From Sipunculus nudus (Eukaryota > Annelida > Sipuncula > Golfingiida > Sipunculidae): DNA of 64,000 nt. The stretch is taken from contig CM049311.1 of assembly GCA_026874595.1 (NCBI GenBank), positions 19,338,676 to 19,402,675 on the forward strand, given 5' to 3'. The translations under genes were made by a program, and so were the position numbers. Shown in pieces: positions 24,156-36,624 of the stretch. Below the pieces are notes generated by a model. The model was not told the DNA's origin, ran no database searches, and saw nothing but the letters and a program-made list of their open reading frames with translations. Each line of letters begins with the position of its first letter. The first letter of the stretch is position 1.

Positions 24156-24344
24156 GATGACATCAGTTTCATATTCTGTTTTTTTACGTGAAGATTAGGT
24201 AATAAACTAATAAGGTAGGATGGTCCATATCAAAGAGTCATACACGCTTAAAAATAAACAAGATCATGAACTCTCTGCTTGTTTTGGAGTGGGATCCAAT
24301 TTAAATCATTTAGAACTTATTTATTAGTAAAATATAGATCTGTA

Positions 24345-24683
24345 AGGCCAAAATAAAAAAAAAGGTACGGTTCTCAGGCACTTTTTTTTCAGAAATCAAT
24401 GCGGGCGGGCGCTTTTTTTATTTTAAATTTTTTGGTATGTTTCGATAAAAATGTCAAATGATAAGGGAAAAGCATGAAAATAACAGTTTTATTTTGCTAA
24501 ATAAGTAAAAGCACTACAAAAAAAGGAAATTGTATGGTTTTATCTTCTTGAAAGAAATGTCGGAGCGGCAGCAGCTCAAAATTAGATAGTTTTTATTGAA
24601 AATCAAAATAAAAATTTTTGATGCGGGGGTTTAAATTTGATGCGGGCGGTGCCTGTGAACCATACCTGTAATTTTTTTGGCCT
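24345..24683. mobile_element. Short MITE with ~37-bp inverted ends
   Basis: AGGTACGGTTCTCAGGCAC (24363-24381) is nearly the reverse complement of GTGCCTGTGAACCATACCT (24649-24667). The pairing extends outward through AGGCCAAAA at 24345 and TTTTGGCCT at 24675-24683. GCGGGCGGGCGC and GCGGGCGG blocks sit just inside. No coding capacity. Confidence 0.6.
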
Positions 24684-25039
24684 AATCCTGTAGTTTTTTT
24701 TTTATAACGGCCAGTATTTGAATGAACCAGATTAGGTGTATAAACCAAACATTTATTAATTTACATTATAAGTGAAACACGCCGCGTATAAAGAATGGGT
24801 ATGGTCAATTCTTTCGTTTGATATGGTAATAATATTATTCAGAAGTAATCTTTCTGTATAAAGATAATAAAAACAATTTGTATTATTTAATGTACATTTA
24901 TCACTAATAAATTGTAGACTAGTCAGCATTTCATGTTCTATAGTATCTGAGTAATCTGCTATTTATATTTGACAATTTATGGACATGACCCCAAATAAAT
25001 TTGTCTCTCGAAAGGTTGACACACTCCTCACGGCAATTT

Positions 25040-26362
25040 ATTAATGGGTGATAACGCCGTGTCATAAGCTCTGGGGATATATTTGTATCGCCAGACATAG
25101 TCTGGAGTTACTATGGTTTAGGCACGGTCGCGCCGCCGCCGCCGCAGAGATTTCTTTTGGACACAATAACTCAAAAAATATCTCACGGATCTTTACCAAA
25201 CTTGGTATATGTATAGATATGGGTGAGAGGACGACGCCTATTTAAAATGAGGTCATGACCTCAACTAGGAGAGTGACCTTGACCTTGAATAGGTTCAATT
25301 TTGGGAAAATCACACAAATTCTTAAATATCTCAAGAAAACTTGCATGGATTGATCCCAAAATCAAGTTGATCGAAGATCATGGATAGGGTTGTCATGTTC
25401 CAGAAACTGGTGGCGCCACCTATTATTCTTTACTTGTTTTCATGTCGTTTTATATCCCCAAAATTGCTACTTGACAGTACTGTGAGCATTATAAGTCAAA
25501 AACTAATGGACAGATTTCTTTCATATTATGCAAATACATAGATATGGGTTATGGGATGATGTTTATTTAAATTGGGGTCATGACCTTTCCTATGAGAGTG
25601 GCCTTGACCTTGAATATTGCCATATATGGTGAAAATCACTCAAAATCATTAATTTCTCAAATAAGGGATGCATGCATTGGTCCAAAAATCAACTTGACCG
25701 AAGATCTTGGATAGTAATGTCATGTACCGGAAACAGGTGGCGCCACCTGTTATTCTTTTACTTGTTTTGTGCCGTTTAATACCCCATCATTGCCATTTAT
25801 CAGTACGGTGAGCATTATAAGTCAAAAACTAATGGACAAATTTCTTTCATATTATGCATATACATGGATATGGGTTATAGGATAATGTTTATTTGAATAG
25901 GGGTCATGACCTTTCCAATGAGTGGCCTTGACCTTGAATATTGCCATATATGGTGAAAATCACACAAAATCATTAATTTCTCAATAAGGGATGCATTGAT
26001 TGGTCCAAAAATCAACTTGAACCAAGATCTTGGATAGTGTTGTCATGTACGGGAAACAGGTGGTGCCACCTGTTATTCTTTTACTTGTTTTCGTGCCGTT
26101 TAATACCCCATCATTGCCACTTAACAGTATTGTGAGCATTATAAGTCAAAAACTAATGGACAGATTTCTTGCATATACATAGACATGGGTTAGGGGATGA
26201 TGTATATTGAAATTTGGATCATGACCTTTTTATATGAGAATGACCTTTTCTATGAGTGTGGTCTGATATTAATTTTTGCTGAAGATGGGGGGCCTATTCT
26301 TAAAGGGGGGGGGATTAATTGTCTGGGGATACTATGGCACCTGCGGTGCCAAGAAATATCTA
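25040..26362. repeat. Tandem-repeat element with ~325-bp units
   Basis: Starts near CTGGGGATATATTTGTATCG and ends near CTGGGGATACTATGGCAC. Inside, about three units of about 325 bp each contain GGTCATGACCT, GTGACCTTGACCTTGAAT and a GGTGGCGCCACC palindrome (25409, 25736, and a one-base variant at 26059). A truncated relative of its left end lies at 47192-47297. Confidence 0.65.
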
Positions 26363-27486
26363 GTTTTACGTGACACCGGCCATCCCGGCCGGGAGTTACT
26401 CCCGGCTTTTACCAATTTTCTTGCCTTGGTGCAAGGCTGAGAATTACTCACCAGGTGACCCGGGCTCCATACTCAGCCTTGAATATGTTCTTACGAAATA
26501 TCGTAGCGGTCCTTCTGATTTATCAGAAGGAAAGAATAAAAGAGTAATTAAGAATAAGATGCAGCTTAAACTATGTTCACTCTATACCTATATATCCTTT
26601 ATATATCAGTTTCCATACATGTGGAGTCTCCTGTTTATGTTATATATGATATAACAGCATTTTATCATGAAGAGAAGAGCAGAAGACCATCACTGACACA
26701 GCCATGTTGCTGAGGCATGAACTCTGGTCACCCATGACCTGACCTGTGACCTGACCTCTGGTGTACCAGAGTAATTTATTGCTAATAAATCTATTTAAAA
26801 AAATCTTATTTCATGAATAATACTTATGAGTAAATGATAATACATGGCTTCAATAAGTCCTTTATAAGTTTATGGCTATATCTTTTAATTTTTAACGAAA
26901 GGTTTTAACAAATTTGCCTATGGAAGTTATGGAAACAATATTTACTATAATTTATTTGGAACAATAATCAAAGGACACCTTTTCTCAGATCAATAAGGTC
27001 AAGGACAGGGCCATGTGACAAAAGATAAACATGACCGCATGGCAGGCTAAAAACAACCAACAGGAATTGAAATCTTAACAATTTCCTTATAAGGGCACTT
27101 CTACATAATTTATTTTTACTCCAGAACAGTTTATTAGCCATTATTGGTAAGAAATTTGCTAAATTGCCTCCATTTTCTCTGTTTATTTTGCAAATATCCC
27201 AATATACCCCTGCTACGCTTTTCCATAGGAGGATCCCCATAACTGAAATCTCGATCATTTCAGTTATGAACCCATAAAAAACAATTTTCCAAACATCAAT
27301 TAATCATAACTCTTTGTACATATATCAGATTAGCGGAACCTATTTAAGTCTAATACATTGGTATATGTGCTTTAATTACTGTATAGCAAATTGACCACGT
27401 GTGATACGGTTCGCTTGTAAATCCGTGGTCCCGGATTTTCCAGTCAGCCGGGATATCCCGGCTCCCGGTCGAGACTCCCGGCTTTT

Positions 27487-30400
27487 AAGCCGCTTTTATG
27501 TTGTGTGTAAAACTTGGAAAACAGAAGCCGGAAGTCGGAAGCCAAGGATTTTTCATAAATAAAGTGCTAAAACATGCACAAGTTACCTCCAGATCAACAC
27601 CATTTTAATATCTATTGATCGAATAAAGTCTGTTCTATCATTCCATGAAGAATCATAGTTATCCGTTCCATAATCTTAAAGTTATAGACGATTTTGTGCT
27701 CGGAAGCCATCTCGGAAGCCACTCGGAAGTGCCGGGATGCGGTCCAAATGTGTAAATTTCGAAAGTCACGGAGACGCACTAGTCAACATATGGTCAGTTT
27801 AGAGCCACATGGCAAATGCAATTTCATTGCATGCATATATTTAAAGTGCTTATGATTGTGCTTGTAATGAGTATATAATACAATACTTTGTACATACTAA
27901 AATATGATAAAAGAAATCCGAATACGACTTTAAAAATAAATTTATAAATTATGATATCATTAATATTAAAACAGTTTTAATATATTTTCCTTACGTTGAG
28001 CAAATATCCAATATATTTAATATTATCATAATATATTGGAAATTCAATATATCCTAACAGGTCATCGCTGGAACAGCAACAAACATATATGTACCTAATA
28101 AGACGTAAATTAAATGTGTTTTATAACGTGAGAATTCTACGATTTTTTTTTAATTTAGATATATCGTAGTTAGGGATACAACAGAACAAGTAATATTTAC
28201 ATACTTATACACGTGTGATTATAAAATCTAATATGTGTTTATGTTTAAGCATAAAATTGGTTTTAAACAAAAAATAAAATATTTTCAACTTTTTCTTTCA
28301 TACTTATTCAACCATGATATTTATTTTCTATTTATATATTTCTATTTTTCTTGATATTGTTACAACATTATTATAATAATTTAACTTCAAATAAATTGAT
28401 GTTTCAGAAAATTTGAAAATATTTTTATAATTCATTTCACTCTCAGATGTTATGTGCGTAATAAGAGCATCTAGAAACAGAATGTGTTCCTAGCTTCAGT
28501 TAAGGAACTGCATGGAGTGACGATTACAACGATCTCGATAAAGAAATTCCTATTTTGTGTTAGGAGGAGATCGTTGAATGTCAAATCTTAGATAAATAAT
28601 TTCATAAATAGGATCTTATTGACACATAAGACATTGGAGGCTTCAAGTAAAAGTCTGTATGTCTGGAGGTTAAATGGTGCCTTAAAGAAGCTATGGATAT
28701 AGGCATTTTTATCCAACCGGTTGCTTAGCTAAGATTCATACCTTGAAATTCCATGCATAAAAAATGTTGACGTCAAGCAATAATGAAACGAATCCTTTCC
28801 GATGATTTTTTTTACAAATACCCATCAAATCAATTACTGTGGAAAATCTGGTTTGATATTTAACGCCTTGCAAGATAAAAATTCCAATGATAAATATCAA
28901 TTATTCCCATTCTTCTTTGATAAAATAGCAAGTAAACGTCTTTATAAAAAAATCCTTTTCATGCACATGAATATTATCTATACACTCACAATCTTTATTT
29001 GATACTTATATATTTACCCTTTTCGTAATTAAATTTATAAAAAAAAAACAAGTTAACAGGAAGCTCATTCTTAGGCCTGCATGGTAATTACTGAACTATA
29101 GTCGGAATTCTATAAAGTAGTGCCGTGCGTTTTCGGACCGAACTCCCTTCGGACCTCATAGTTGCTTGTATCAGGTTCTGTTATAAAACTGATTATTTAA
29201 TATCTATAAGAGACTGCTCAACAAAGAAAGCCGTTTTACTCTATTACAGTCTATTTTCAAACATTTACTGAATCATTTTTGTCAAGCTAAATGTTTTGTT
29301 GATGTTTTATTGATTTGTTGTTGAATTTTTTTTCTGTTGGCGCGATTTACATTATGTATATAAAAAGTATTAATGTTTGTGCTGTCTGTTTTTTTTTTTT
29401 TTTTTAAATTTCAGAACATTAATTTTCCGAACATTGTACATAACAGCATAAAAATACCGAGGAAAAACAGAAACAATTTTATCTTATATGAACGTTAAAT
29501 GTTACAATCGGCACAATATCTATTTACACATGTATTGTGTATTTATTTCTGTCAAGGTTTTGTTTATGTTTGTTTTTCTTTTTAAAGTTGTCCAATACAT
29601 CTGATGAATCATTATCAAACAATTCAATGTGAAATATATTATGCATATTATGCTGTCTATTTTGGCAACATTTAAAACTTGAATTGAAAAGGGCTTCATT
29701 TTACAGCATATAATAATATATTATATATTAAAATATATTTTGGAATCAATTAAATATTACATAATAGATTTTTGAGTCTAAGAGATACATAATCCTGATG
29801 AAATTTTTGATCAATGGAACATGAAAAGGTTGGTCAATTTATACATGAAACATAAAACATTTTATCGAAACAACCTTTAGAAACATTTCCAGGACGTCGT
29901 GATTCTGTCAAATTTTAATTCTATTTATCATTTTAATTAATCAATTATTACTATGTTGTTTTACAAAATGAAAAAAAAAATATGACCACAAAATATTATT
30001 TTAAGAAAACAGCATCATTAATGTTACACAACAGATTGAATTATAAATAATGTGTCATTTGGAAGATACTGAAAATGAATGACACGCATGCTGACGATTC
30101 GATGACCAGTGCATGGCCGTGGCTTCCGAGTTTTACACATTCGGACTACTACCCGGCACTTCCGATAGATCGAGTGACTTCCGTGAAGGCTTCCGAGCCC
30201 AGAATCTACTATAACTTTCAGATTATTGAATGAATAACTACGATTCTTCACAGAATGATAGAACAGTCCCTAGTGTATCGATAAAATTCGAAATAGTATT
30301 GATGTAATGGCATTTTGTATATGCTTTATTAGTGGTGGGCCGATCATCGAGTTTTATCGAAAGTCAGTCGGTTTGCTGCCACTTTCAAGCGCTCGATTAC

Positions 30401-31325
30401 TAAAGTCAACTATTGATTACATCATAATAATGATTGTTTTCTTTCCAGAATGTCTTTATGTTATAGGCAAAAATGATTTTTCCATTTTTTACCACCTTCC
30501 GCGCTTCATATAATGAGTCTGTGTCCCCAGATAACTTTCGTATGTAACCGAGTATGACACGGTAGATGCGAGAACGGAGGACTTATTAAACTTATTATCT
30601 GTGAACTCGCAGGGAGCTGCATAATTAGCGGAGAGTTTTCTAACGAAATATACATTACAAGATATGGGCGGGAAGGCGTTAAAATACTCCATAAATTCTC
30701 CAGGTCTATACCAATTTGGCGAGATTCTCTTAGAAATAATCTATTCAACCGATGCCAGGCGCCGCTGTTTAGGCCGTCCTTAAACATTTCTCTGTTGGGG
30801 CTAACCCGGCCGGTCGAGTATTTGGATTTCAGCTGGATTTTTTTTTTTTTTTTTTTTTTTGTTTGGGCTAGTCTGCAATTTTTTTTTCGTATGATCTACC
30901 CCAAGCGCACCTGGGCCCGTAAAATCTGCCTTCATGTGCTAGAAAAACAGCCCCTTTATAAGCCTTACATTCTTAGATGGTCTTAAATTCAATTATGAAA
31001 GATATTACCCGACGTTGCCGATCGTTAAATTTGATCCTTAAAGTTAGTCTTTATACGTGGAAGGATCGTTGCACTCGTGCGCGAGAGGAGAATACCTGCC
31101 GGGGAAACGTAGGTACATGTGGTTTCACAGATTATTGCATATTTCTTTGATGATTTGCATATATTTGTCTGAACCGATTAATAATCGATTATCAGTCAGT
31201 TTGCTCAAACCGATGATCGATTATGAAAAAGGAACCGACTCCCACCACTATGCTTTATGGTTTTGTTTCTAAAAAAAAATTCTTGGCTTCCGACTTCCGA
31301 GTTTTACACACAGCCCGGCTTTTAC
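27487..31325. mobile_element. Second long-inverted-repeat element, interrupted by a hAT MITE
   Basis: The left arm (about 27487-27770) is matched in inverted orientation by 30030-30329 plus 31259-31325. Shared blocks include GTGTGTAAAACT, CGGAAGTCGGAAGCCAAG, GTTCTATCATTC, ATAATCT-AAAGTTATAG and CGGAAGTGCCGGG. The right arm is split by the MITE at 30330-31250; without it the element is about 2.9 kb. The interior is AT-rich with no coding frame. The termini share AAAGCCGGG-like starts with the neighbouring 22437-27486 element, so both probably used the same transposase type. Confidence 0.6.
30330..31250. mobile_element. hAT-type MITE with perfect 8-bp target duplication
   Basis: Terminal inverted repeats TAGTGGTGGG (30330-30339) and CCCACCACTA (31241-31250) are perfect over 10 bp. 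They are flanked by identical TGCTTTAT at 30322-30329 and 31251-31258, the 8-bp target duplication expected of hAT transposition. Sub-terminal CGAT/ATCGATTA motifs occur at both ends. No transposase is encoded; a poly-T run lies at 30839-30860. Confidence 0.9.
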
Positions 31326-32340
31326 CCAAAAGCGAGAGGGATGATATGATGACTTTTAGGCCGATATCGTCGGTGGCCGAAATCGACCTAATTCTTACCC
31401 AGTACAAGAATATACAAATGAGGAAGCACTTGTTTTGACACCAACCAGCCGACACTGATCTTGCTGCAGTCTTGCAGCGCTGACATATATAGTAAACAAT
31501 ACATCACAGACAAATGGAGTCCGTACGTGGCGGACTAACACTGATCCTGATTTCCACAGTGCATGTGAACTGTTTACGTGGCAAGACATCACAGTGAGGG
31601 AATACGACCTTTAAAGGAAACGACGTCTCGAACTGCAGCAGGTAGACGTAAGAGAAATAAACAGCCGTAACGTCAACAAATCTGTACTACCCTTCACTGA
31701 TCATAGATGTAAAACTTCTTTTAATATCGCTTAATGCCGGCGTGCTGCACATTACCACACGGGGCCCGAGCCAGTGATTCAGGTCGCGTTTCCGTTAGTC
31801 TCTGACGTTCCCTGCAGTCACGGAAGACGAAAACAACCAATACATGTTAAACCGTCTCGATGATTCTTTTCGTATAATCCATTGTCGTGGACCTTGTGAT
31901 TGATGGTAAATTAATAGTTTGATGCACAGCACAGTAAACGTTGCAAATATTTGCGTGTCTGTTTTGAACAAAAGCTTGGGATCTACTTTGCGAACCAGAA
32001 ATGCAGATTTGTTTAATTTATTCTTTGAAATAATCCATATACATGAAGTTAGTACACAGCAAAAGAAATCTTTAAAAACATAAGAGAGCTGCTGATGCCA
32101 ATATTAGTATATATGTATATATTAATATAAATACATATATTACCTGATTACAAAGGGACAATTGATATTAAAAAACAGGCAAAAGGAAATTGTATATAAA
32201 TGTTGTGGGGAAATTGTCTAAGTAAACATCATGTACAAATCATTTAAAACAACACAACAGAGTCTCTGTTACAGAGAAGCTATGAGACTGTGAGGTTGGC
32301 AATAAAACCTTTGCAGCAAAATTTGGTGCTTGTGTAACCC
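31326..32340. other. No recognised gene upstream of the zinc-finger frame
   Basis: Non-repetitive within this window. It could hold upstream exons or a promoter of the zinc-finger gene, but I see no clear splice-linked domain or core promoter. Confidence 0.4.
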
Positions 32341-32427
32341 CCAATCGACTTGAACAGGAGAGAAGCCATTCAAAAGTGCTGACTGTGGTTAACTTGTAGA
32401 GAAAAGCTTGGTCTTTTGCCACTAACA
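32341..32427 (+). pseudogene. Decayed zinc-finger remnant upstream
   Basis: GAGAGAAGCCATTCAAAAGT encodes a TGEKPF-K linker followed by a finger start whose first cysteine has become serine; the frame then stops. An earlier decayed finger is suggested by a GACTGTGAGG...AAAACCTTTGCAG stretch near 32290-32320. The array once extended further toward the N-terminus. Confidence 0.55.
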
Positions 32428-33708
32428 ATGACTCTCACAGATGAAAGGCCTTTCAAATGTGATGATGGTGGTAAACTTTTTACAACAAGGACTACTCTTA
32501 AAAGACACATGAGGACTCACACAGGAGAGAAGCCTTTCAGATGTGATGATTGTGGTAAAACTTTTGAAGAAAGGACTCATCTTAAAGTACACATGAGGAC
32601 CCACACAGGAAAGAAGCCTTTCAAATGTGATGATTGTGGTAAAACTTTTAAAGAAAGGACTCATCTTAAAGTACACATGAGGACCCACACAGGAGAGAAG
32701 CCTTTCAAATGTGATGACTGTGGTAAAACCTTTAAAGAAAGGACTCCTCTTAAAGTACACATGAGGACCCACACAGGAGAGAAGCCTTTCAAATGTGATG
32801 ACTGTGGTAAAATTTTTAGAGCAAGGATTTATCTTGATACACACATAAGGACCCACACAGGAGAGAAGCCTTTCACATGTGATGACTGTAATAAAGCTTT
32901 CTCACAAAAGTATGGTCTTATTGTACACTCAAGGATACACACAGGTGAGAAGCCATTCGAATGTGATGACTGTGGTAAAACTTTTGCAGCAAGAAATAAT
33001 CTTAAAACACACGTAAGGACCCACACAGGAGAGAAGCCTTTCACTTGTGATGCCTGTGGTAAAGCATTCTCACAACATCATCATCTTGTACGCCACACAA
33101 AGATACACACAGGAGTTAAGCCCTTCATATGTGATGACTGTGGTAAAGCATTCTCAGAAAGGAGTAGTCTTAAAACACACACAAAGATCCACACAGGAGA
33201 AAAATTTAAATGTGATGACTGTGGTAAAGCATTCTCAACAGTTGGTTATCTTAGACAACACACAAGGATACACACAGGAAAGAAGGCATTCAAATGTGAT
33301 GACTGTGGTAAAAAATTCTCAGATAAGAGGAATCTTATACGACACACAATCATTCACACAGGAGTTAAGCCCTTCATATGTGATGACTGTGGTAAAGCAT
33401 TCTCAGAAAGGAGTAGTCTTAAGAAACACACAAAGATCCACACAGGAGAGCAGGCATTCAAATGTGATGACTGTGGTAAAAAATTCTCACATAAGTGTTA
33501 TCTTCTACAACACACAATGATACACACAGGAGTTAAGCCCTTCATATGTGATGACTGTGGTAAAGCATTCACAACAATTGGTAATCTTAGACAACACACA
33601 AAGATACACACAGGAGAGAGGCCATTCAAATGCGATGATTGTGGTAAAGCATTCTCACAAAGGAGTGTACTTAAAAGACACATAAGAATACACACAGGAA
33701 CAAATTAG
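32428..33708 (+). CDS. C2H2 zinc-finger protein, 15 fingers
   Basis: An uninterrupted 426-residue frame from the first ATG. The frame is open further upstream without ATG, to the codon after a TGA at 32380-32382. It is made almost wholly of C2H2 fingers of the form F-x-C-D-D-C-G-K-x-F-x5-L-x2-H-x3-H joined by TGEKPF-type linkers. Finger 1 has CDDGG, losing its second cysteine, so 14 fingers look able to bind zinc. The linker before finger 10 lacks the proline (TGEKFKC). Helix contact positions differ strongly between fingers while the scaffold is nearly constant, as in DNA-binding arrays that diversify specificity. No KRAB, BTB, ZAD or SCAN domain is visible, and there is no intron. It is probably a nuclear DNA-binding protein, or the last exon of one; target unknown. 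Confidence 0.85.
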   Translation: MTLTDERPFKCDDGGKLFTTRTTLKRHMRTHTGEKPFRCDDCGKTFEERTHLKVHMRTHTGKKPFKCDDCGKTFKERTHLKVHMRTHTGEKPFKCDDCGKTFKERTPLKVHMRTHTGEKPFKCDDCGKIFRARIYLDTHIRTHTGEKPFTCDDCNKAFSQKYGLIVHSRIHTGEKPFECDDCGKTFAARNNLKTHVRTHTGEKPFTCDACGKAFSQHHHLVRHTKIHTGVKPFICDDCGKAFSERSSLKTHTKIHTGEKFKCDDCGKAFSTVGYLRQHTRIHTGKKAFKCDDCGKKFSDKRNLIRHTIIHTGVKPFICDDCGKAFSERSSLKKHTKIHTGEQAFKCDDCGKKFSHKCYLLQHTMIHTGVKPFICDDCGKAFTTIGNLRQHTKIHTGERPFKCDDCGKAFSQRSVLKRHIRIHTGTN

Positions 33709-33870
33709 TTGAAACACACATAAACATGCAATCTTATAGACATACAAGGATTCACCCCAAAGAGAAGCCGTTCAAGTGTAATGACTTACTAAAGCCTTTT
33801 CACAATTTAGTAATCTTATAAAACACACAAGGATACACAGGAATGAAGCCATTCAAGTTCAGTTAATGAT
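33709..33870 (+). pseudogene. Decayed zinc fingers downstream
   Basis: After the TAG, finger-like code continues in broken frames: a KEKPFKCND stretch near 33760, then T-K-A-F-S-Q-F-S-N-L-I-K-H-T-R-I-H in a shifted frame around 33790-33835. The intact protein has therefore lost at least one C-terminal finger by a stop and a frameshift. Confidence 0.7.
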
Positions 33871-34634
33871 GTAAGACTTTTAAAGTTCATGTGTGATCAC
33901 TGTGATACGACATTATCACAAACACATAAGTACTTCGCACAAAAGTTCACTCAGGAGAGAAGCAACCAGGAGTAAGGTATTTGGTAGGGCAGTGTTAGGA
34001 TCCTTGCTGACAGAAAGATGATTATATTATCTGCTGTCCATGTGAGCCAGTACTTAAATCTCTCAATATCCAGGCATTGAATCAGGCTTTACTTGAAATG
34101 TTGCAGAGCAAATATATTTACCAAGGGCTTAGCAGGAGTATCATAGCAGACTTCAGCTCAACACACTGTTAAATGTTTGCATGGACTGCTTTTCAATTGT
34201 AAAGCAACATTCAAAAAAATTCAGAGATCACTTGATTTAATTATCTCAGTATTTTATTACAATTGATTTAATGTTCACAGTATGTATAAATAAGGATTTA
34301 ATCTGTTAATTGATTTTTTATGGAGGCTTATCATATTCACTTGCACTGTTACTTCAGCCCTGTCAGGGATACTTAATTAGTAATGCAACACTGTTAAGCC
34401 ACCCCTGCTGTCACAGGTGTTGAGTAATTCTCATACCCCCCCCCCCCCCCATACACACACACACTCTACTGAACACTAGACCTAGGAATAGTCACCAAGT
34501 GTTATGCAATAATTGTTATTGTTTGAATTGTATGTTCTAAACTATACAGCTGTTTCCACTTTAATGTACAAAGCATTACTTGAGATCATAATTTTAAGGA
34601 GTAATCTAAGTAATACAGCATAATTAAAGAATTT
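33871..34634. repeat. Interrupted repeat related to the 55539-57426 element
   Basis: From about 34300 the sequence (GGAGGCTTATC, CTGTCACAGGTGTTGAG, a poly-C run at 34437-34451, CAAAGCATTACTTGAGA) parallels 56255-56640. It is cut by the Helentron-like insertion at 34635 and resumes at 36572, where it is cut again by the BEL/Pao element. 33871-34300 has no identifiable feature. Confidence 0.55.
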
Positions 34635-36571
34635 TTAGCTCAGTTGACTATAAGTCATCTGAGCTATAGTCGTGGTTCATTGTCGGTCGTCTGTTCAGAT
34701 GTCCGTCCGTAAGACTGGCTCGTTTTGACACCATTGGACCTATGAATCTGAAATTCGGCATACAGTTAGATGTCCCCAAAATCTCCTACCATGCCGAAAA
34801 TTGGGTCAATAGGACTTCGTTCCTTCAACTTTTTATTAGGCAAAAAAAAATTACACTGTAAGACTGCCTAATATCAAAACCACTGATCTGACTTTGATCA
34901 TATATAATATACATATTTTTCTCAACATTCGCTATGCACATGCCAGAAATGATGTCAGTTTTGCTTAATTGTTTTAAGTTATGGGCCCAAACATGATGCA
35001 CTTTTTAAAAAATCAAGAAATATATTTACTCCTTTAACAAGAGGATTGCTGAAGCTAGAGATTTTTTGTCAGGGATGTAACATTATTTAATCAAGATTCA
35101 ATTGAATACCAAATATTAGTTCTGAATTTTTCAAATTTTATAAGTTATTAGTATAAATATAAAATTAGTACCTTAAAATTTTGCCCAACTTCGACCATGG
35201 CAAGATTGTTTCCTAAGAGCACTGTTGATATTATTTTCATATCATGCACGCATAAGGATTTCATCTTTGTAGTTTAGAAAGCTGAAACAAATTGGCCAAA
35301 TATTGTAGCTTTTATTAATGTTTTTATGAGACCATGTCAGACCAAAGCTCAATCAAGCCCCTCTTCAGTCACCTGTATGTTGAACTTGTTGACCTTTCAT
35401 CAGATTATGCACGCTTGAGCGAAGCATACACTGGGGCAGCCAGGCAGCTTTTGCCCAACCACAGTTGATCCAGGTGTCCAACCCAACTCATCTAGTAGTT
35501 GTTTTGAAAAACAACATAACAATAAACAATAAATTAATAATTTTTTTTAGGTTTTTAATAACAAATTAAAGAAAAATTAATAGAAAAGGAATTTGTTAGT
35601 TGATGAATAACAGAAAATTACTGTTACTGATGATGTAAGAATCTTGTATGGATGGATAGAATGTCAATGTCAATGTTATTCCAAATTACACCATGCAGCC
35701 ACCTATGGTATTTTTCAGTTACATTTTAATGATAAAAAAATAAATCATATTATTAATTACTTATCATTAGGGATTATATGAAGGAAATTAATGATAGACA
35801 AAGATGCAGTTGATAATATTAATCTAGATTCCTACTGTGTCTAGTGTGTAGCTTGATATGAAAGTAGTTCAAAGTGAATATATTGCATTTATTTTTTTTT
35901 AATATAAATAAAAGCCATAAAACCAGGTACTTATGATCATTATTTAAATTTGTGAATTTGTATATTCTGGATTCGCAACATCATTGTTTGGCTAAAACTG
36001 AATAAATAATAGACATGGTGCGAATGCTTTGCAAATGTATTTGAATACGAATATGAATATATACTGCATTAAAAAATTTTATTGCATAAGAATGGGAATT
36101 CAGGTAATATGAAAGTATTTGAATACCAGTGCAGATACTTTCAAAATGTATTCATGAATGCATTTATGAATATATTCTATAATATTATTTCAATAATAAT
36201 TTAAGTTATATTTTATTTTTAAAAATCATATGATTTTCTTATTATTTTTATAAAATAAAAATTATAATGGCACAATATTTGTTATTAAATTTTAATAAAT
36301 AGTTAAACTCTTTTATTATATGTGCTGCTTATAAGTTATATGGCCAAGTCAAAATCTGTGTGACAATAGCACTCCATTTGTTAATAAAATAAATTAAATC
36401 AATCCTCTTCCCTGTCTCCAAAGATACTATCAAAATCATACATAAGCTGAACACAAACAACTCATAATAAAGCTTATATTTATTACTACTCAAAACCAGC
36501 ATGTGCCTCTTTCCCAAATCATATTTTTTATCATATATAACAGCTGAGCGCCGTGACCCATGGGTCCCTTG
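34635..36571 (+). mobile_element. Helentron-like non-autonomous element
   Basis: The 5' hairpin AGCTCAGTTGACT/AGTCATCTGAGCT (34637-34665), the 3' inverted motif CAGCTGAGC (36541-36549), the palindrome GACCCATGGGTC (36555-36566) and the CCTTG end next to TT are all present. Length is about 1.94 kb. No coding frame survives. Inserted in an older repeat whose halves lie on both sides. Confidence 0.75.
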
Positions 36572-36619
36572 TTTTTCAATGATTTCACTTTCTTAAAGCA
36601 AACCTTTCATTATGCATAA

Positions 36620-36624
36620 TGTGA
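36620..36624. other. Target-site duplication, left of BEL/Pao
   Basis: TGTGA here is repeated at 43499-43503 just after the 3' LTR. Five bases is normal for BEL/Pao integrase. The shared flanking A allows a six-base reading. Confidence 0.8.

Larger units (their letters stand above)
22437..27486. mobile_element. 5-kb element with long GC-rich inverted termini
   Basis: The left end (about 22437-22640) and the reverse complement of the right end (about 27280-27486) match over roughly 200 bp. Shared blocks include AGCCGGGATATCCCGGCTG, GCGAACCGTATCACACGTG, TTGCTATACAGTAATTAAAG and TTTGTACATATATC. The termini begin AAAGCCGGG. The interior is AT-rich and contains a LINE relic, a MITE and a tandem-repeat element, but no transposase that I recognise. 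The right end abuts a related element at 27487. Confidence 0.65.

Noticed and set aside
32422-32856. Minus-strand 144-residue frame and other overlapping frames within the zinc-finger gene
   Set aside because: Periodic repeats mirror the finger period on the sense strand; they are shadows of the C2H2 array.
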